Below are positions 24,267 through 33,039 of a stretch of 64,000 nt of DNA, one piece after another. Origin of the DNA: JBHGBM01 sp041946965 (lineage in GTDB: Bacteria > Acidobacteriota > Terriglobia > Bryobacterales > Bryobacteraceae); the NCBI GenBank assembly GCA_041946965.1, contig JBHGBM010000030.1:10415-74414 (forward strand). The letters are read 5' to 3'. Below the pieces are notes generated by a model. It saw only the letters and a list, made by a program, of their open reading frames with translations. It did not search any database and was not told the origin of the DNA. Position 1 is the first letter of the stretch. Each line of letters starts with the position of its first letter. The position numbers and the translations under genes were made by a program.

Positions 24267-25489
24267 CTCTTGGCGCGTTGAACGCGGGAGTGCGGCTGGC
24301 GCTCGCCACCACGCGCGAACACAAGATGCGGTCCTTCCTCACCGTGCTGGGCGTCATCATCGGCACCGGCGCGGTAATCGGCGTGGGATCCATCATCGCC
24401 GGCCTGGACACTGCCATCACCAACATTTTGAGAAGTTTCGGCCCGGACACCATGATCGTGCTCAAGGGCCGGAGCATGGGACACTGGACCCCGGAGGAGC
24501 GCCGCCGCAAGCCGCTGACGCGGGAAGACGCCGTCGCCATCGCCGAGCGCTGTCCCTCGGTGCTTCACGCCAGCCCCTACCTGTGGCCCGACCGCGGCAT
24601 CCACAAGGCGCGCTACAAGGGCAACGACACCTACCAACTGGAAATCGGAGGCACCGAGGAGGGCTACGCCGCCGGCGGCACCACCATGCTGTTCGGCCGG
24701 TTCTTCACCGACGTGGAGAACCAGCACCGCGTCCCCGTGGTGGTCATCGGCGAGAACATCTACAAGGGGTGGTTCCAGGGCATGGATCCGATCGGCAAAT
24801 GGATCGAGGTGGACGGCCACGCGGTGCAGGTGGTCGGGGTCATGGACAAGCCCGCCGCCTCCTTCCCCGGCCAGGAGGATAACCGCATTCTGTTTCCGTA
24901 TTTCACCATGCGCAAGATGTTCCCCAACGCCAAGGAACACATGCTGGTGATCATGGCCCAGCCCGGCATGCTCACGCGCGCGCAGGACGAGGTGCGCTCG
25001 GTGCTGCGCATGCGGCGCCGGGTGCAGGGCAACGCGCCGGACAACTTCAGCATCTCCACCTCCGAGCAGATGATCGAGGATTTTCACCGCGTCACCGGCA
25101 CCATCGCGCTAGTGATGGTAATCCTCAGCTCGATCGGACTGCTGGTGGGAGGCATCGGGGTGATGAACATCATGCTGGTGTCGGTCACCGAGCGCACTCG
25201 CGAGATCGGCATCCGCAAAGCCGTGGGGGCGCGCCGCGCCGATATCGTCGTTCAGTTCCTCACCGAAGCCGTGGTGCTGACCTTTCTGGGCGGGCTTATC
25301 GGCATGCTGATCGGCTGGGGCATTTCGGGCCTCACCGGCTTGGTATTCCCGACCCTGCCCACCGCCGTGCCGCTGTGGGCGGTCGCTTCCGGGGTCCTGG
25401 TCTCGGTGGGGGTGGGCCTGTTCTTTGGCAGTTGGCCCGCCAGCCGCGCCGCGCGCCTGGACCCGGTGGAAGCCCTGCGGTACGAATAG
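24263..25489 (+). CDS. MacB/FtsX-type ABC transporter permease (second of pair)
   Basis: 408 residues. The same architecture as the preceding gene: KMRSFLTVLGVIIGTGAVIGVGSI, then a periplasmic domain with GRFFTDVENQHRVPVVVIGENI, and the FtsX core GGIGVMNIMLVSVTERTREIGIRKAVGARR, ending ARLDPVEALRYE. The start is fixed by the overlap with the upstream stop. Two half-permeases in tandem suggest a heterodimeric MacB-like transporter. Confidence 0.92.
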   Translation: MTLGALNAGVRLALATTREHKMRSFLTVLGVIIGTGAVIGVGSIIAGLDTAITNILRSFGPDTMIVLKGRSMGHWTPEERRRKPLTREDAVAIAERCPSVLHASPYLWPDRGIHKARYKGNDTYQLEIGGTEEGYAAGGTTMLFGRFFTDVENQHRVPVVVIGENIYKGWFQGMDPIGKWIEVDGHAVQVVGVMDKPAASFPGQEDNRILFPYFTMRKMFPNAKEHMLVIMAQPGMLTRAQDEVRSVLRMRRRVQGNAPDNFSISTSEQMIEDFHRVTGTIALVMVILSSIGLLVGGIGVMNIMLVSVTERTREIGIRKAVGARRADIVVQFLTEAVVLTFLGGLIGMLIGWGISGLTGLVFPTLPTAVPLWAVASGVLVSVGVGLFFGSWPASRAARLDPVEALRYE

Positions 25490-25507
25490 CCGCCCTACAA
25501 AAAGGAA

Positions 25508-25568
25508 GCGAGCTGCTTGCCGCCGGCGTTCAGGTGGGAGAACCATGGCCACCGGCAAGGCAGCTCGC
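25508..25568. terminator. Long hairpin between convergent genes (possible bidirectional terminator)
   Basis: GCGAGCTGCTTGCCG (25508-25522) pairs with CGGCAAGGCAGCTCGC (25553-25568): 15 base pairs with one bulged base. The loop of about 30 nt can itself pair (GGT...ACC). It lies between the permease end (25489) and the end of the convergent DUF58 gene (25635). There is no T-run, so an intrinsic terminator is not certain. A palindromic extragenic repeat (REP-like) is an alternative. Confidence 0.45.
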
Positions 25569-25634
25569 GGTCCGGCTCCATTAGGTAGTGAAATTCGGGG
25601 TCCGGGCGTTTCATTAAATCGGTTTGGGCCACGA

Positions 25635-26726
25635 TTAATCGCCCGCATTTACCCGCGCAGGGGTTAGAAATTCGTCGGGAGTTAGAATGCGCGCGCCGGT
25701 CCAGCCGGCATCCCGAAATACCTGCGGGGTATGCGACAGAACCACGTGAAACCGCGTATAATCGAGCGGCGCTTCGGGGGATTTTTCCGCCGCCGGCTCT
25801 ATCAGGGCCAGAATTTTCAAAATCGCGTAAATATCGCATTCCTCCGGCAGGCGAATATCGAGATCCTGAGTGCGAAAATGCACTCCCGCGCCGCGCGCCG
25901 AAAGCCGCCAGCACAGGAACGCGCAGCAGGCCACGGCCTGCTCGAACCAGGCTTCCATTTCCGGGGGAACGTTGCGGTCCAGGTACATCTCCACGCTCTG
26001 CTCCTGCTCGCGGGCGAACTCGCGCACCTGGAGGCTGCCCACGTGGGCCGTGGCCTTCCAGTCCACGTGCCGCGCGCTTTCGAACGGCTGGTAGGGGCGG
26101 ATGCGATAGAAATCGCGTCCCAGGCCGCGCTGGTGCGATTCGATCTCTCCGCCGAGCTGGGAAAGCAGGTCCTCGAAGCCCGGCTGCGGGTCGATTGACG
26201 GGTAAACAATCACTTCGCGCCGCAGCGTGACCCGCACGTTCTTTTCCAGGAATCCGAACGGGAAACGCGTGCTGAATGCAAAGCGGTTCTGGCGGTACGC
26301 GCCGCGGCGCGGGAAGCGGATCTCGACGCCCTCCTCCAGCGTCGCGCCGCCCGGGATGACGGGGAAATACACCGACGTCAGGAGCGGCGAGGGCGCCAGG
26401 CCCGTCACCTCCATGGAGAACGAGGGCATCCACTTCTTCGCGTTGCGTACGAACAGGCGTGCGCGGACGGTGCGGCCCGCCGAGACGTGCTCGGGCACCA
26501 GAAAATCCAGTTCCAGGCCGGCCAGGCACAGGCGGTTCACGAATCCGGAAATCAGCAGGGTGGCAACCATCGCGGCCAGGATCAGAAACAGAAGGTTGTT
26601 GGCGGAGATCACCGCCGCCGCGGCCACCAGCGCGAGGGCGAGAAAGTAGACCGCCCCGCCGCGAGTCACCTGATAACGGATGCGCCGCACCAGGGCGGCG
26701 CGAATGCGAGCCAGCACCATCCCCAT
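25635..26726 (-). CDS. DUF58-domain membrane protein
   Basis: 363 residues from ATG 26726. Two adjacent membrane helices (AVYFLALALVAAAAVISANN and LLFLILAAMVATLLISGFV) precede a soluble part with the DUF58 signature GRDFYRIRPYQPFESARHVDWKATAH. A vWA-like tail follows, with VEMYLDRNVPPEME. DUF58 proteins usually accompany a MoxR ATPase and a transglutaminase-like protein; neither is beside it here. The 22 nt to the divergent APC transporter must hold both promoters. Its role is probably envelope-related but unproven. Confidence 0.87.
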   Translation of the reverse strand: MGMVLARIRAALVRRIRYQVTRGGAVYFLALALVAAAAVISANNLLFLILAAMVATLLISGFVNRLCLAGLELDFLVPEHVSAGRTVRARLFVRNAKKWMPSFSMEVTGLAPSPLLTSVYFPVIPGGATLEEGVEIRFPRRGAYRQNRFAFSTRFPFGFLEKNVRVTLRREVIVYPSIDPQPGFEDLLSQLGGEIESHQRGLGRDFYRIRPYQPFESARHVDWKATAHVGSLQVREFAREQEQSVEMYLDRNVPPEMEAWFEQAVACCAFLCWRLSARGAGVHFRTQDLDIRLPEECDIYAILKILALIEPAAEKSPEAPLDYTRFHVVLSHTPQVFRDAGWTGARILTPDEFLTPARVNAGD

Positions 26727-26747
26727 TATGGATACAATCGAGGTCTC

Positions 26748-28079
26748 ATGTCTGCCGCCACCGAACCGCAGTTGAAGCGCGCCCTGGGGCTTTGGGACCT
26801 GGTTCTGTATGGGATCGTGCTGATCCAGCCCACCGCGCCCATGCCGCTGTTCGGCGTCGTCAGCCAGGAGGCGCGCGGGCACGTGGTCACCACCATCCTG
26901 ATCGCCATGGGCGCCATGCTGTTCACCGCCGTGAGTTACGGCCGCATGGCGCGGGCTTACCCGAGCGCGGGTTCGGCTTACACCTACGTGGGGCGGGAGA
27001 TTCATTCGGGGTTGGGCTTCGTGACGGGCTGGAGCATGGCCATGGACTACATGCTCAACCCGATCATCTGCACCATCTGGTGCAGCAAGGCGGCGGGCAA
27101 CATCATTCCGGCGGTGCCGTACGCGGCGTGGGCGGTGTTTTTCGCGCTGCTGTTCACGGGGCTGAACCTGCGGGGCATCCGCGCCACCGCGCGCACCAAC
27201 GAAATCCTGGTGGCGGCCATGGGGGTGGTGGTGTTGTTGATGTTCGCGGCAACCGTCCGGTACGTTCTCAGCATGACCGTGACGCCCGCAATGTTCACGC
27301 GCCCCTTCTACGATCCGCGGACGTTTTCCTGGGGCGCGATCTCGACCGGCGCCTCTATCGCCGTGCTGACCTACATTGGCTTCGACGGGATTTCCACGCT
27401 TTCGGAGGAGGTAAAGAACCCGCGCCGCAACATCCTGCTGGCCACCGTGCTCACGTGCCTGGTGACGGGGGTGCTGGCGACGCTGGAGGTTTACGCGGCG
27501 CAGCTCATCTGGCCGGACTGGCAGAGCTACCCGGACGTGGATACGGCCTACGTGCACGTGGCGGGGCGGGCGGGCGGCGTGTGGCTCCTGCAACTGGTGA
27601 ACGCCACGCTGCTGGCGGCTACCATCGGTTCCGGCTCGGGAGCGCAGTTGGCCGCGGCGCGGCTGCTTTACGGCATGGGGCGCGACAACACCATCCCGCG
27701 CGGGTTCTTCGGCGCCATCGAGCCGAAGCGCCGCGTTCCGCGCAATAACGTGCTCTTCACCGGCGCGCTGGCGCTGGCGGGCGCGTTCCTGATGTCCTAC
27801 CAGCTCGGCGCGGAACTGCTGAACTTCGGCGCGTTCATCGCCTTTATGGGGGTGAACGCGGCGGCGCTGGTTCACTACTGGGTGCGGGAACGGGAGAAGA
27901 AGCTGGTTAACTTCCTGCCGCCGGTGCTGGGCTTCACCATCTGCATGTACATCTGGTTGAACCTGCGCACGCCGGCGAAGATTGCGGGAGGACTCTGGCT
28001 GCTGACCGGGGTGGCTTACGGGGCCTACAAGACCCGCGGATTCAGGAAGGCGATCGAGTTCGCGGAGCCGACGGAATAG
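26748..28079 (+). CDS. APC-superfamily amino-acid permease
   Basis: 443 residues with about 12 hydrophobic segments. LWDLVLYGIVLIQPTAPMPLFG, AYPSAGSAYTYVGREI and YIGFDGISTLSEEVKNPRRNI are typical of the APC family (amino acid/polyamine/organocation transporters). Start ATG 26748 follows a GAGG motif at 5-nt spacing. The substrate is not predictable; related proteins move amino acids or polyamines by proton symport or antiport. Confidence 0.9.
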   Translation: MSAATEPQLKRALGLWDLVLYGIVLIQPTAPMPLFGVVSQEARGHVVTTILIAMGAMLFTAVSYGRMARAYPSAGSAYTYVGREIHSGLGFVTGWSMAMDYMLNPIICTIWCSKAAGNIIPAVPYAAWAVFFALLFTGLNLRGIRATARTNEILVAAMGVVVLLMFAATVRYVLSMTVTPAMFTRPFYDPRTFSWGAISTGASIAVLTYIGFDGISTLSEEVKNPRRNILLATVLTCLVTGVLATLEVYAAQLIWPDWQSYPDVDTAYVHVAGRAGGVWLLQLVNATLLAATIGSGSGAQLAAARLLYGMGRDNTIPRGFFGAIEPKRRVPRNNVLFTGALALAGAFLMSYQLGAELLNFGAFIAFMGVNAAALVHYWVREREKKLVNFLPPVLGFTICMYIWLNLRTPAKIAGGLWLLTGVAYGAYKTRGFRKAIEFAEPTE

Positions 28080-28103
28080 GGGCCGCCTGCTCCGCGCCGC
28101 CGT

Positions 28104-31100
28104 TCAGAACATCAACTTCAAACCGACGAAGATGCGCCGCGCCTCGCCGCGCGTGCTGTTCACCTGGCCGAACAGCGTATTCGCCGGAGCGGTGTTGGGC
28201 GCCGCGAACGAGGGGTGGTTCAGGGCTCCTTCCCACTCCGTGCGCAGCCGCAGCTTGAAACGCTCCCTCACGGCGAACTCCTTGTGCAGGGAGGCGTTCC
28301 AGTAGTTGTCGCCGTCGGCGCGCAGCCCGGTGAGCCGCAGCGGGAAAGCGCGGATGTTGCTGCCCAGTTGCTTCTGGTTGCTGCGTTCGAAGCCGGCGTC
28401 GATGTTGAACCAGCGCTCCGGACTGCGGTCGTACCGAGGCAGCACCAGGTCGTGCAGGTCGCCGCGGAAGATGATGTTGCCGAAACCGACCGGAGGGCCG
28501 CTCTGGAACATGTAGATGGCCTGGGTCTGCCAGCCGCCGAACAGCGCCTGGAGCAGCCCGCCGGCGCCCGAGAGCACGGGCTTGCCTTTGCCGAACGGCA
28601 ACTCGTAGATCCCCGTCACGGTGAGGCGGTGCGGGCGGTCGGCGGCGGAGATTACGTGCGTCGGAGTGGGATCCGTGTCGTTCAGGTACGCCACGGCTTC
28701 CATGTACTTCGACCAGGTGTAATTCACGTTCATCAAGTAGCCGCGGGTGAAGCGCTTCTCCATCCGCGCCACCATGGAGTGATACCAGCTCATGCCGCTC
28801 GGATCCGGGGTGGTCATGCCGTTGAAATGCGGATACGGGCGCAGCAGGTTGCCGCGCGAGATGTTCACGCCGGTGATGCCGCTGCCCGCGAATTCCGGGA
28901 TCCCGTAGAAGGGGCTCGGGACCGCGGCGCCAAGGTAGTCGATGACCGCCTGGTCGCGCTCGGGCGAGGTGCTCAGGTATTGGCGCGGCGTGCTGTCAAG
29001 CTGGCGCGTGGTGTTCAGGCGGGTGCCGCGGTTGCCGATGTAGCCCACCTCCACCAGAGAGCGTCCGGGCAGTTCGCGCTGCACCGAAAAGCTCCACCGC
29101 TGCATGTAGCCCGTGGCGTACTTATCGGGAAAGAAGCTGATGGCGCGCCCGAGATACGTCGCCGGGCCCACCGGGGCAGGCTGGAGAACGCCGTCCGGGA
29201 ACGGATTCGCCAGCGAGGCGCGGAAGTGCTGGCCGTTGTCGAGCGACGGCACCAGGTTGGTGCGCTGGCTGAACCCCGCCTGGTTGGCGTGATTGCGGTC
29301 GATGCCGACCACGTCGGGGAAGATGCCGTAGCCGCCGCGCAGGACGGTTCTGGCGTTTAGCTGGTAGGCCCAGCCCACACGCGGAGCAAAGATCTTCTTC
29401 GAGGTTTCGTAGTAGCCGCGCGGCTGCCCGCCGGCGCCCGTGAAGGTCAACGCGCCCATGGTGCGGAACTGGGAGACCGGCAGCTCGGGAATGGGTTTCG
29501 CCGTGTAGTTCTTCAGCGCCGCCGCCGAGATCGGGCTGGCCGTGGAGAAATCGAAGCCCCGCACCGAACGGTTGAAGCGCTCCGTGGGGGAGGTTTCAAA
29601 CTCCCAGCGCAGGCCGAGGTTGACGGTGAGCCGGCGCGTCACCTTCCAGTCGTCCTGGAAGTAGAGTCCGCCGAAACCGGATTGCTCGGCGCGCGAGGCG
29701 TTCAGGTCGATGCTGCCGCCGGTGGGGACTCCGAACAGCAGCGCGGCCAGACCCTGCCCGATGGGAGCCGTGGGGGAGGTGTCCGTGGGGCCGCGCGTCC
29801 ACAGAGTGCTGAAATCGAACTGCGGCGCCGCGTTGCCGTAGCTCACCGTGTTCTCGCGCATGAGCCGGTATTCCATGCCCCAGCGCAGGGTGTGGTTGCC
29901 GCTGGATTTGGTGAACGCCGCGTTCCAGGTGTGGTAGTTGGTGATGAACTGGTCGCCGCCGCCTTCCCCGAGGCTGGCGTACCCGTCCACGTTAACCAGC
30001 GGGAACGCCACGCCCTGCGGGTCGATGCTGCTTACCAGCGAGGCCGGCAGCCCCAGTTTACTCAGATCGTAGCCGGTGGAAAAAGGATAATCGGACTCCA
30101 GAAAGCGGGTAAACCCGTATTTCACGTTCAGCAGGAAGGAGGGAGAGAAGGTGTATACGTCGTCGAAGCCCGCCCCGTGCTGGATGCGGTAGCGGTTCAG
30201 GCCGCGGGCTTCATTGTTGAAGTAGTTGCCGCGGTAGAAGTTCAGCCAGCTTTCCGTATAGCGCGAGAAGATGCGGTGCCGCTCGCTCATGTTGTGGTCT
30301 ACGCGCACCATGTTCTGCCGGAAATCGTTGCTGTTGGCCGAGGTCACCTGGTAATTGTTGCGGCCGTCGGCGGTGCCCGCCACGTTGGGCGCGGGGTAGA
30401 ACTGGATGTACTTCTGGGCCAGGGGGTCCAGGCGCGAAGCCGGGATGCGGTTGCCCGGAAGCGGCTGGCGGCTGAAGCGCCCTCCGGCGGCCGGCGCGAT
30501 GGTGGCGGGGTCGTAGATCTGGTAATTTGGACCCAGCGCCAGCAGCGCGGAAAAGTCGCCGCTCCGCTCGGCCGATGTGGGCACGGTGAAGTAGTCGTTG
30601 TTGGGGTTGCGCCGGTTGAAGCCCTGGAAACCGTAGGTCCAGAAGGTGCGGTTGCGGCCGTCATAGATCTTCGGCAGGTAGACCGGTCCGCCGGCCGTGG
30701 CCGAGTAGCGGTTCACCATGCGCGGCGGCGCCAGCCGCTTCTTCTTCTCCTCCGTGACCGGCCCCGTGGAGAGGTCGTAGATCTGCTTGTTGGTGAAGAA
30801 GGAATTGGCCTGCCACGGATTGGGGGCGTTGCCCCAGTCGGCGGTGGCGTGCAGTTCGTTGGTGCCCGCCCGCAGGCTCATGTTCACCGTGCCTCCGGCG
30901 GCGTGGCCCAGGGAGGCGTCGAAAGTGGCCATTTGGACCCGGAATTCCTGAACCATGTCGGGCGGCGGCGCGAAGGAAACGCTGCTGCGCGTCATATTGG
31001 AAATGCCGTCCAGCGTGAACTCGCTCGAGCCGTTCGGCGTGCCCGCGACGTTGAGGTTCGACATGACGTCGACGGCGCTGGGCAGCCAATTGTGTCCCGG

Positions 31101-31622
31101 CGCCTGCGCCGTGGTCACGCCCGCCGCCAGTTGCGAGAGGAACATCACGTCGCCGCCGCCGATAGGCAGGTCGGAGAGCTGCCGGTGGTCCACCATGGAC
31201 GAGATGCTGGCCGAAGCCGATTCGAGCAGCGGGGCCTCGGCGGTGACTTCCACGTGTTCAGTGATGTTGCCGAGTTCCATGGCGACGTCGATGGTGATGG
31301 CATCGCCCACCCGCACTTCGATCGGCTGGCGGGTGTAATGTTTGAAGCCCTGCGCCTCAACGTCGATGCGGTAAGGGCCGGGCAGAAGATAAGGCAGGTC
31401 GTAGTTGCCCGCCTCGTTGCTGCGCGCCGTGACGCGCGTGTTCATTTCCGTGTGTGTCGCCACGACTTCGGCGCCCGGAATTACGGCGGATGACGCGTCG
31501 GTCACCCGCCCCAGGATTCTTCCACGAGCGTCCTGGGCCTGTGAAATAGGGGCTGCGGACAGCACAACCAGCGCGGCCGCAACCGTGATGATGCCTCGTA
31601 TTCTATGCATATGCGATTGCAC
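28104..31622 (-). CDS. Oar-like TonB-dependent receptor with N-terminal carboxypeptidase-like domain
   Basis: 1172 residues. A signal peptide (to about residue 29) is followed by a CarboxypepD_reg-like domain: GRILGRVTDASSAVIPGAEVVATH ... GNYDLPYLLPGPYRIDVEAQGF. A plug domain (TAEAPLLESASASISSMVDHRQLSDLPI) comes next, and then a long beta-barrel ending in a C-terminal Phe (FVGLKLMF) as outer-membrane proteins require. These large receptors are highly multiplied in Solibacter-type acidobacteria and are assumed to take up oligosaccharides or other large nutrients. No TonB/ExbBD genes are nearby. An alternative ATG lies 12 nt in. Confidence 0.93.
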   Translation of the reverse strand: MQSHMHRIRGIITVAAALVVLSAAPISQAQDARGRILGRVTDASSAVIPGAEVVATHTEMNTRVTARSNEAGNYDLPYLLPGPYRIDVEAQGFKHYTRQPIEVRVGDAITIDVAMELGNITEHVEVTAEAPLLESASASISSMVDHRQLSDLPIGGGDVMFLSQLAAGVTTAQAPGHNWLPSAVDVMSNLNVAGTPNGSSEFTLDGISNMTRSSVSFAPPPDMVQEFRVQMATFDASLGHAAGGTVNMSLRAGTNELHATADWGNAPNPWQANSFFTNKQIYDLSTGPVTEEKKKRLAPPRMVNRYSATAGGPVYLPKIYDGRNRTFWTYGFQGFNRRNPNNDYFTVPTSAERSGDFSALLALGPNYQIYDPATIAPAAGGRFSRQPLPGNRIPASRLDPLAQKYIQFYPAPNVAGTADGRNNYQVTSANSNDFRQNMVRVDHNMSERHRIFSRYTESWLNFYRGNYFNNEARGLNRYRIQHGAGFDDVYTFSPSFLLNVKYGFTRFLESDYPFSTGYDLSKLGLPASLVSSIDPQGVAFPLVNVDGYASLGEGGGDQFITNYHTWNAAFTKSSGNHTLRWGMEYRLMRENTVSYGNAAPQFDFSTLWTRGPTDTSPTAPIGQGLAALLFGVPTGGSIDLNASRAEQSGFGGLYFQDDWKVTRRLTVNLGLRWEFETSPTERFNRSVRGFDFSTASPISAAALKNYTAKPIPELPVSQFRTMGALTFTGAGGQPRGYYETSKKIFAPRVGWAYQLNARTVLRGGYGIFPDVVGIDRNHANQAGFSQRTNLVPSLDNGQHFRASLANPFPDGVLQPAPVGPATYLGRAISFFPDKYATGYMQRWSFSVQRELPGRSLVEVGYIGNRGTRLNTTRQLDSTPRQYLSTSPERDQAVIDYLGAAVPSPFYGIPEFAGSGITGVNISRGNLLRPYPHFNGMTTPDPSGMSWYHSMVARMEKRFTRGYLMNVNYTWSKYMEAVAYLNDTDPTPTHVISAADRPHRLTVTGIYELPFGKGKPVLSGAGGLLQALFGGWQTQAIYMFQSGPPVGFGNIIFRGDLHDLVLPRYDRSPERWFNIDAGFERSNQKQLGSNIRAFPLRLTGLRADGDNYWNASLHKEFAVRERFKLRLRTEWEGALNHPSFAAPNTAPANTLFGQVNSTRGEARRIFVGLKLMF

Positions 31623-31666
31623 CTGAAGCGGATACTCTGCCAGCCAGTATATCGCGCGGCGCGTCC

Positions 31667-32410
31667 CTACGGATATTCCACGCCGATGAGGAAGAGACCC
31701 TTGGCCGGAGCCGTGGGGCCGGCTTTGCGCGGCGCCGGGGCGAGCAGCGCGCGAAGTCCGGCTTCGTCCAGGTTGCCTTTGCCGCCTTCGATCAGCGCGC
31801 CCGCCATGTTGCGGACCATGTGCTTGAGAAACCCGCTGCCGCGCACGCGGTAGAACAGCCGGCTGCCGGACTGCACAAGTTGGGAGGAGAACACCGTGCG
31901 GACTTTGGAGCGGCCCTCGGCGTCGCTCTCATCCGAGGCCGCGAAGGCGCTGAAATCGTGCCGGCCTTCAAATACCGGCGCGAGCCGCGTCATGGCCTCC
32001 ACATCGAGCGGGTAAGGATAATGGTACACGTAGCGGTACTCCCACGGCGGGCAGGCCTCCTCGCGCGCGATGCGGTATTCGTAAGTCTTGGCCCTGGCGT
32101 CATGACGCGGGTGAAACTCCGGCGCAACCTCCGAGGCGGCGGTGACCCGGATGGAAGGCGGCAGCAGAGCGTTCACCGCCTTGCGCAGGTTGTAGAGCGG
32201 GATGCGGTTCTCCAGCGTGAAGGCCGCCACCTGCGCCACGGCGTGCACGCCGGCATCGGTGCGGCCGGAACCCGCCACCTGTACGGGCCTGCCTTCGATC
32301 TGCGACAACGCGCCTTCGAGTGTGCCCTGTACGGTGGGCAGATCCGGTTGCACCTGCCAGCCGTGAAAGTCCGTGCCGTCGTAAGCGACGTCGATTCGTA
32401 TGCGGCGCAT
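31667..32410 (-). CDS. truA: tRNA pseudouridine(38-40) synthase TruA
   Basis: 247 residues. The N-terminal RIRIDVAYDGTDFHGWQVQP and the catalytic AGSGRTDAGVHAVAQVA (Asp nucleophile) are diagnostic, with FEGRHDFSAFA and GSGFLKHMVRNMAGALIEGGKG further on. The enzyme isomerises uridines 38-40 in the anticodon arm of tRNA. The ATG shares a base with the pyrE stop (TGATG), so pyrE and truA are coupled. Confidence 0.96.
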   Translation of the reverse strand: MRRIRIDVAYDGTDFHGWQVQPDLPTVQGTLEGALSQIEGRPVQVAGSGRTDAGVHAVAQVAAFTLENRIPLYNLRKAVNALLPPSIRVTAASEVAPEFHPRHDARAKTYEYRIAREEACPPWEYRYVYHYPYPLDVEAMTRLAPVFEGRHDFSAFAASDESDAEGRSKVRTVFSSQLVQSGSRLFYRVRGSGFLKHMVRNMAGALIEGGKGNLDEAGLRALLAPAPRKAGPTAPAKGLFLIGVEYP

Positions 32411-33009
32411 CAAACCGGGCGCGAGCCTGGCTTCACCACCGGCTTGCCCTCGGCGCACAGGGGGCAGGCTTCCGGCTGCCAGGCTTCCACGCTGAGGGTG
32501 ACCAGGGCGGCGCGAGGCACGCCCACATCCGCGCGCCCTCCGGAGCGGTCCACGATGGAGCCCGCCGCGAGCACGTCCGCGCCAGCCGCGCGCAACACCT
32601 CGACCACGTCGTGCGTGCTGCCTCCGGTGGTCACCACGTCTTCCACCACTACGGCGCGCTCTCCCGCCGCCACGCCGAAACCGCGGCGCAGCGTCATCTT
32701 TCCGTCCGGGCCGCGTTCGGTGAAGATATGCCGTGCGCCGAGCGCGCGCGCGGCCTCGTGACCGATGATCAGGCCGCCGAGCGCCGGCGACGCCACCACC
32801 GCTACGGGACCTCCGGCAAGCCCGCGCAATTTCTCCGCGAGCTCCTGTCCCAGCATCTCCGCGTGCCGCGGGTGCTGGAGCACCAGCGCGCATTGCAGGT
32901 ACTGCGGGCTGTGCATACCGCTGGTGAGACGGAAGTGCCCGTTCAGATAGGCACCGGTGTCGCGGAACAGTTGCAGGATGGACTCGGCTTGCGGGCTCAC
33001 GAAAGCCAC
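32410..33009 (-). CDS. pyrE: Orotate phosphoribosyltransferase PyrE
   Basis: 199 residues. The PRPP-binding loop is AVVVEDVVTTGGSTHDVVEVL, preceded by VVASPALGGLIIGHEAARALG and FTERGPDGKMTLRRGF. It converts orotate and PRPP to OMP in pyrimidine synthesis. The C-terminal segment has two cysteines, ACPLCAEGKPVVKPGS, a short CxxC extension found in some bacterial PyrE proteins. Divergent from the TolC-like gene across 30 nt. Confidence 0.95.
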   Translation of the reverse strand: MAFVSPQAESILQLFRDTGAYLNGHFRLTSGMHSPQYLQCALVLQHPRHAEMLGQELAEKLRGLAGGPVAVVASPALGGLIIGHEAARALGARHIFTERGPDGKMTLRRGFGVAAGERAVVVEDVVTTGGSTHDVVEVLRAAGADVLAAGSIVDRSGGRADVGVPRAALVTLSVEAWQPEACPLCAEGKPVVKPGSRPV

Positions 33010-33039
33010 TATACCATTGAGTTAACCGAAGCCGTCGGG

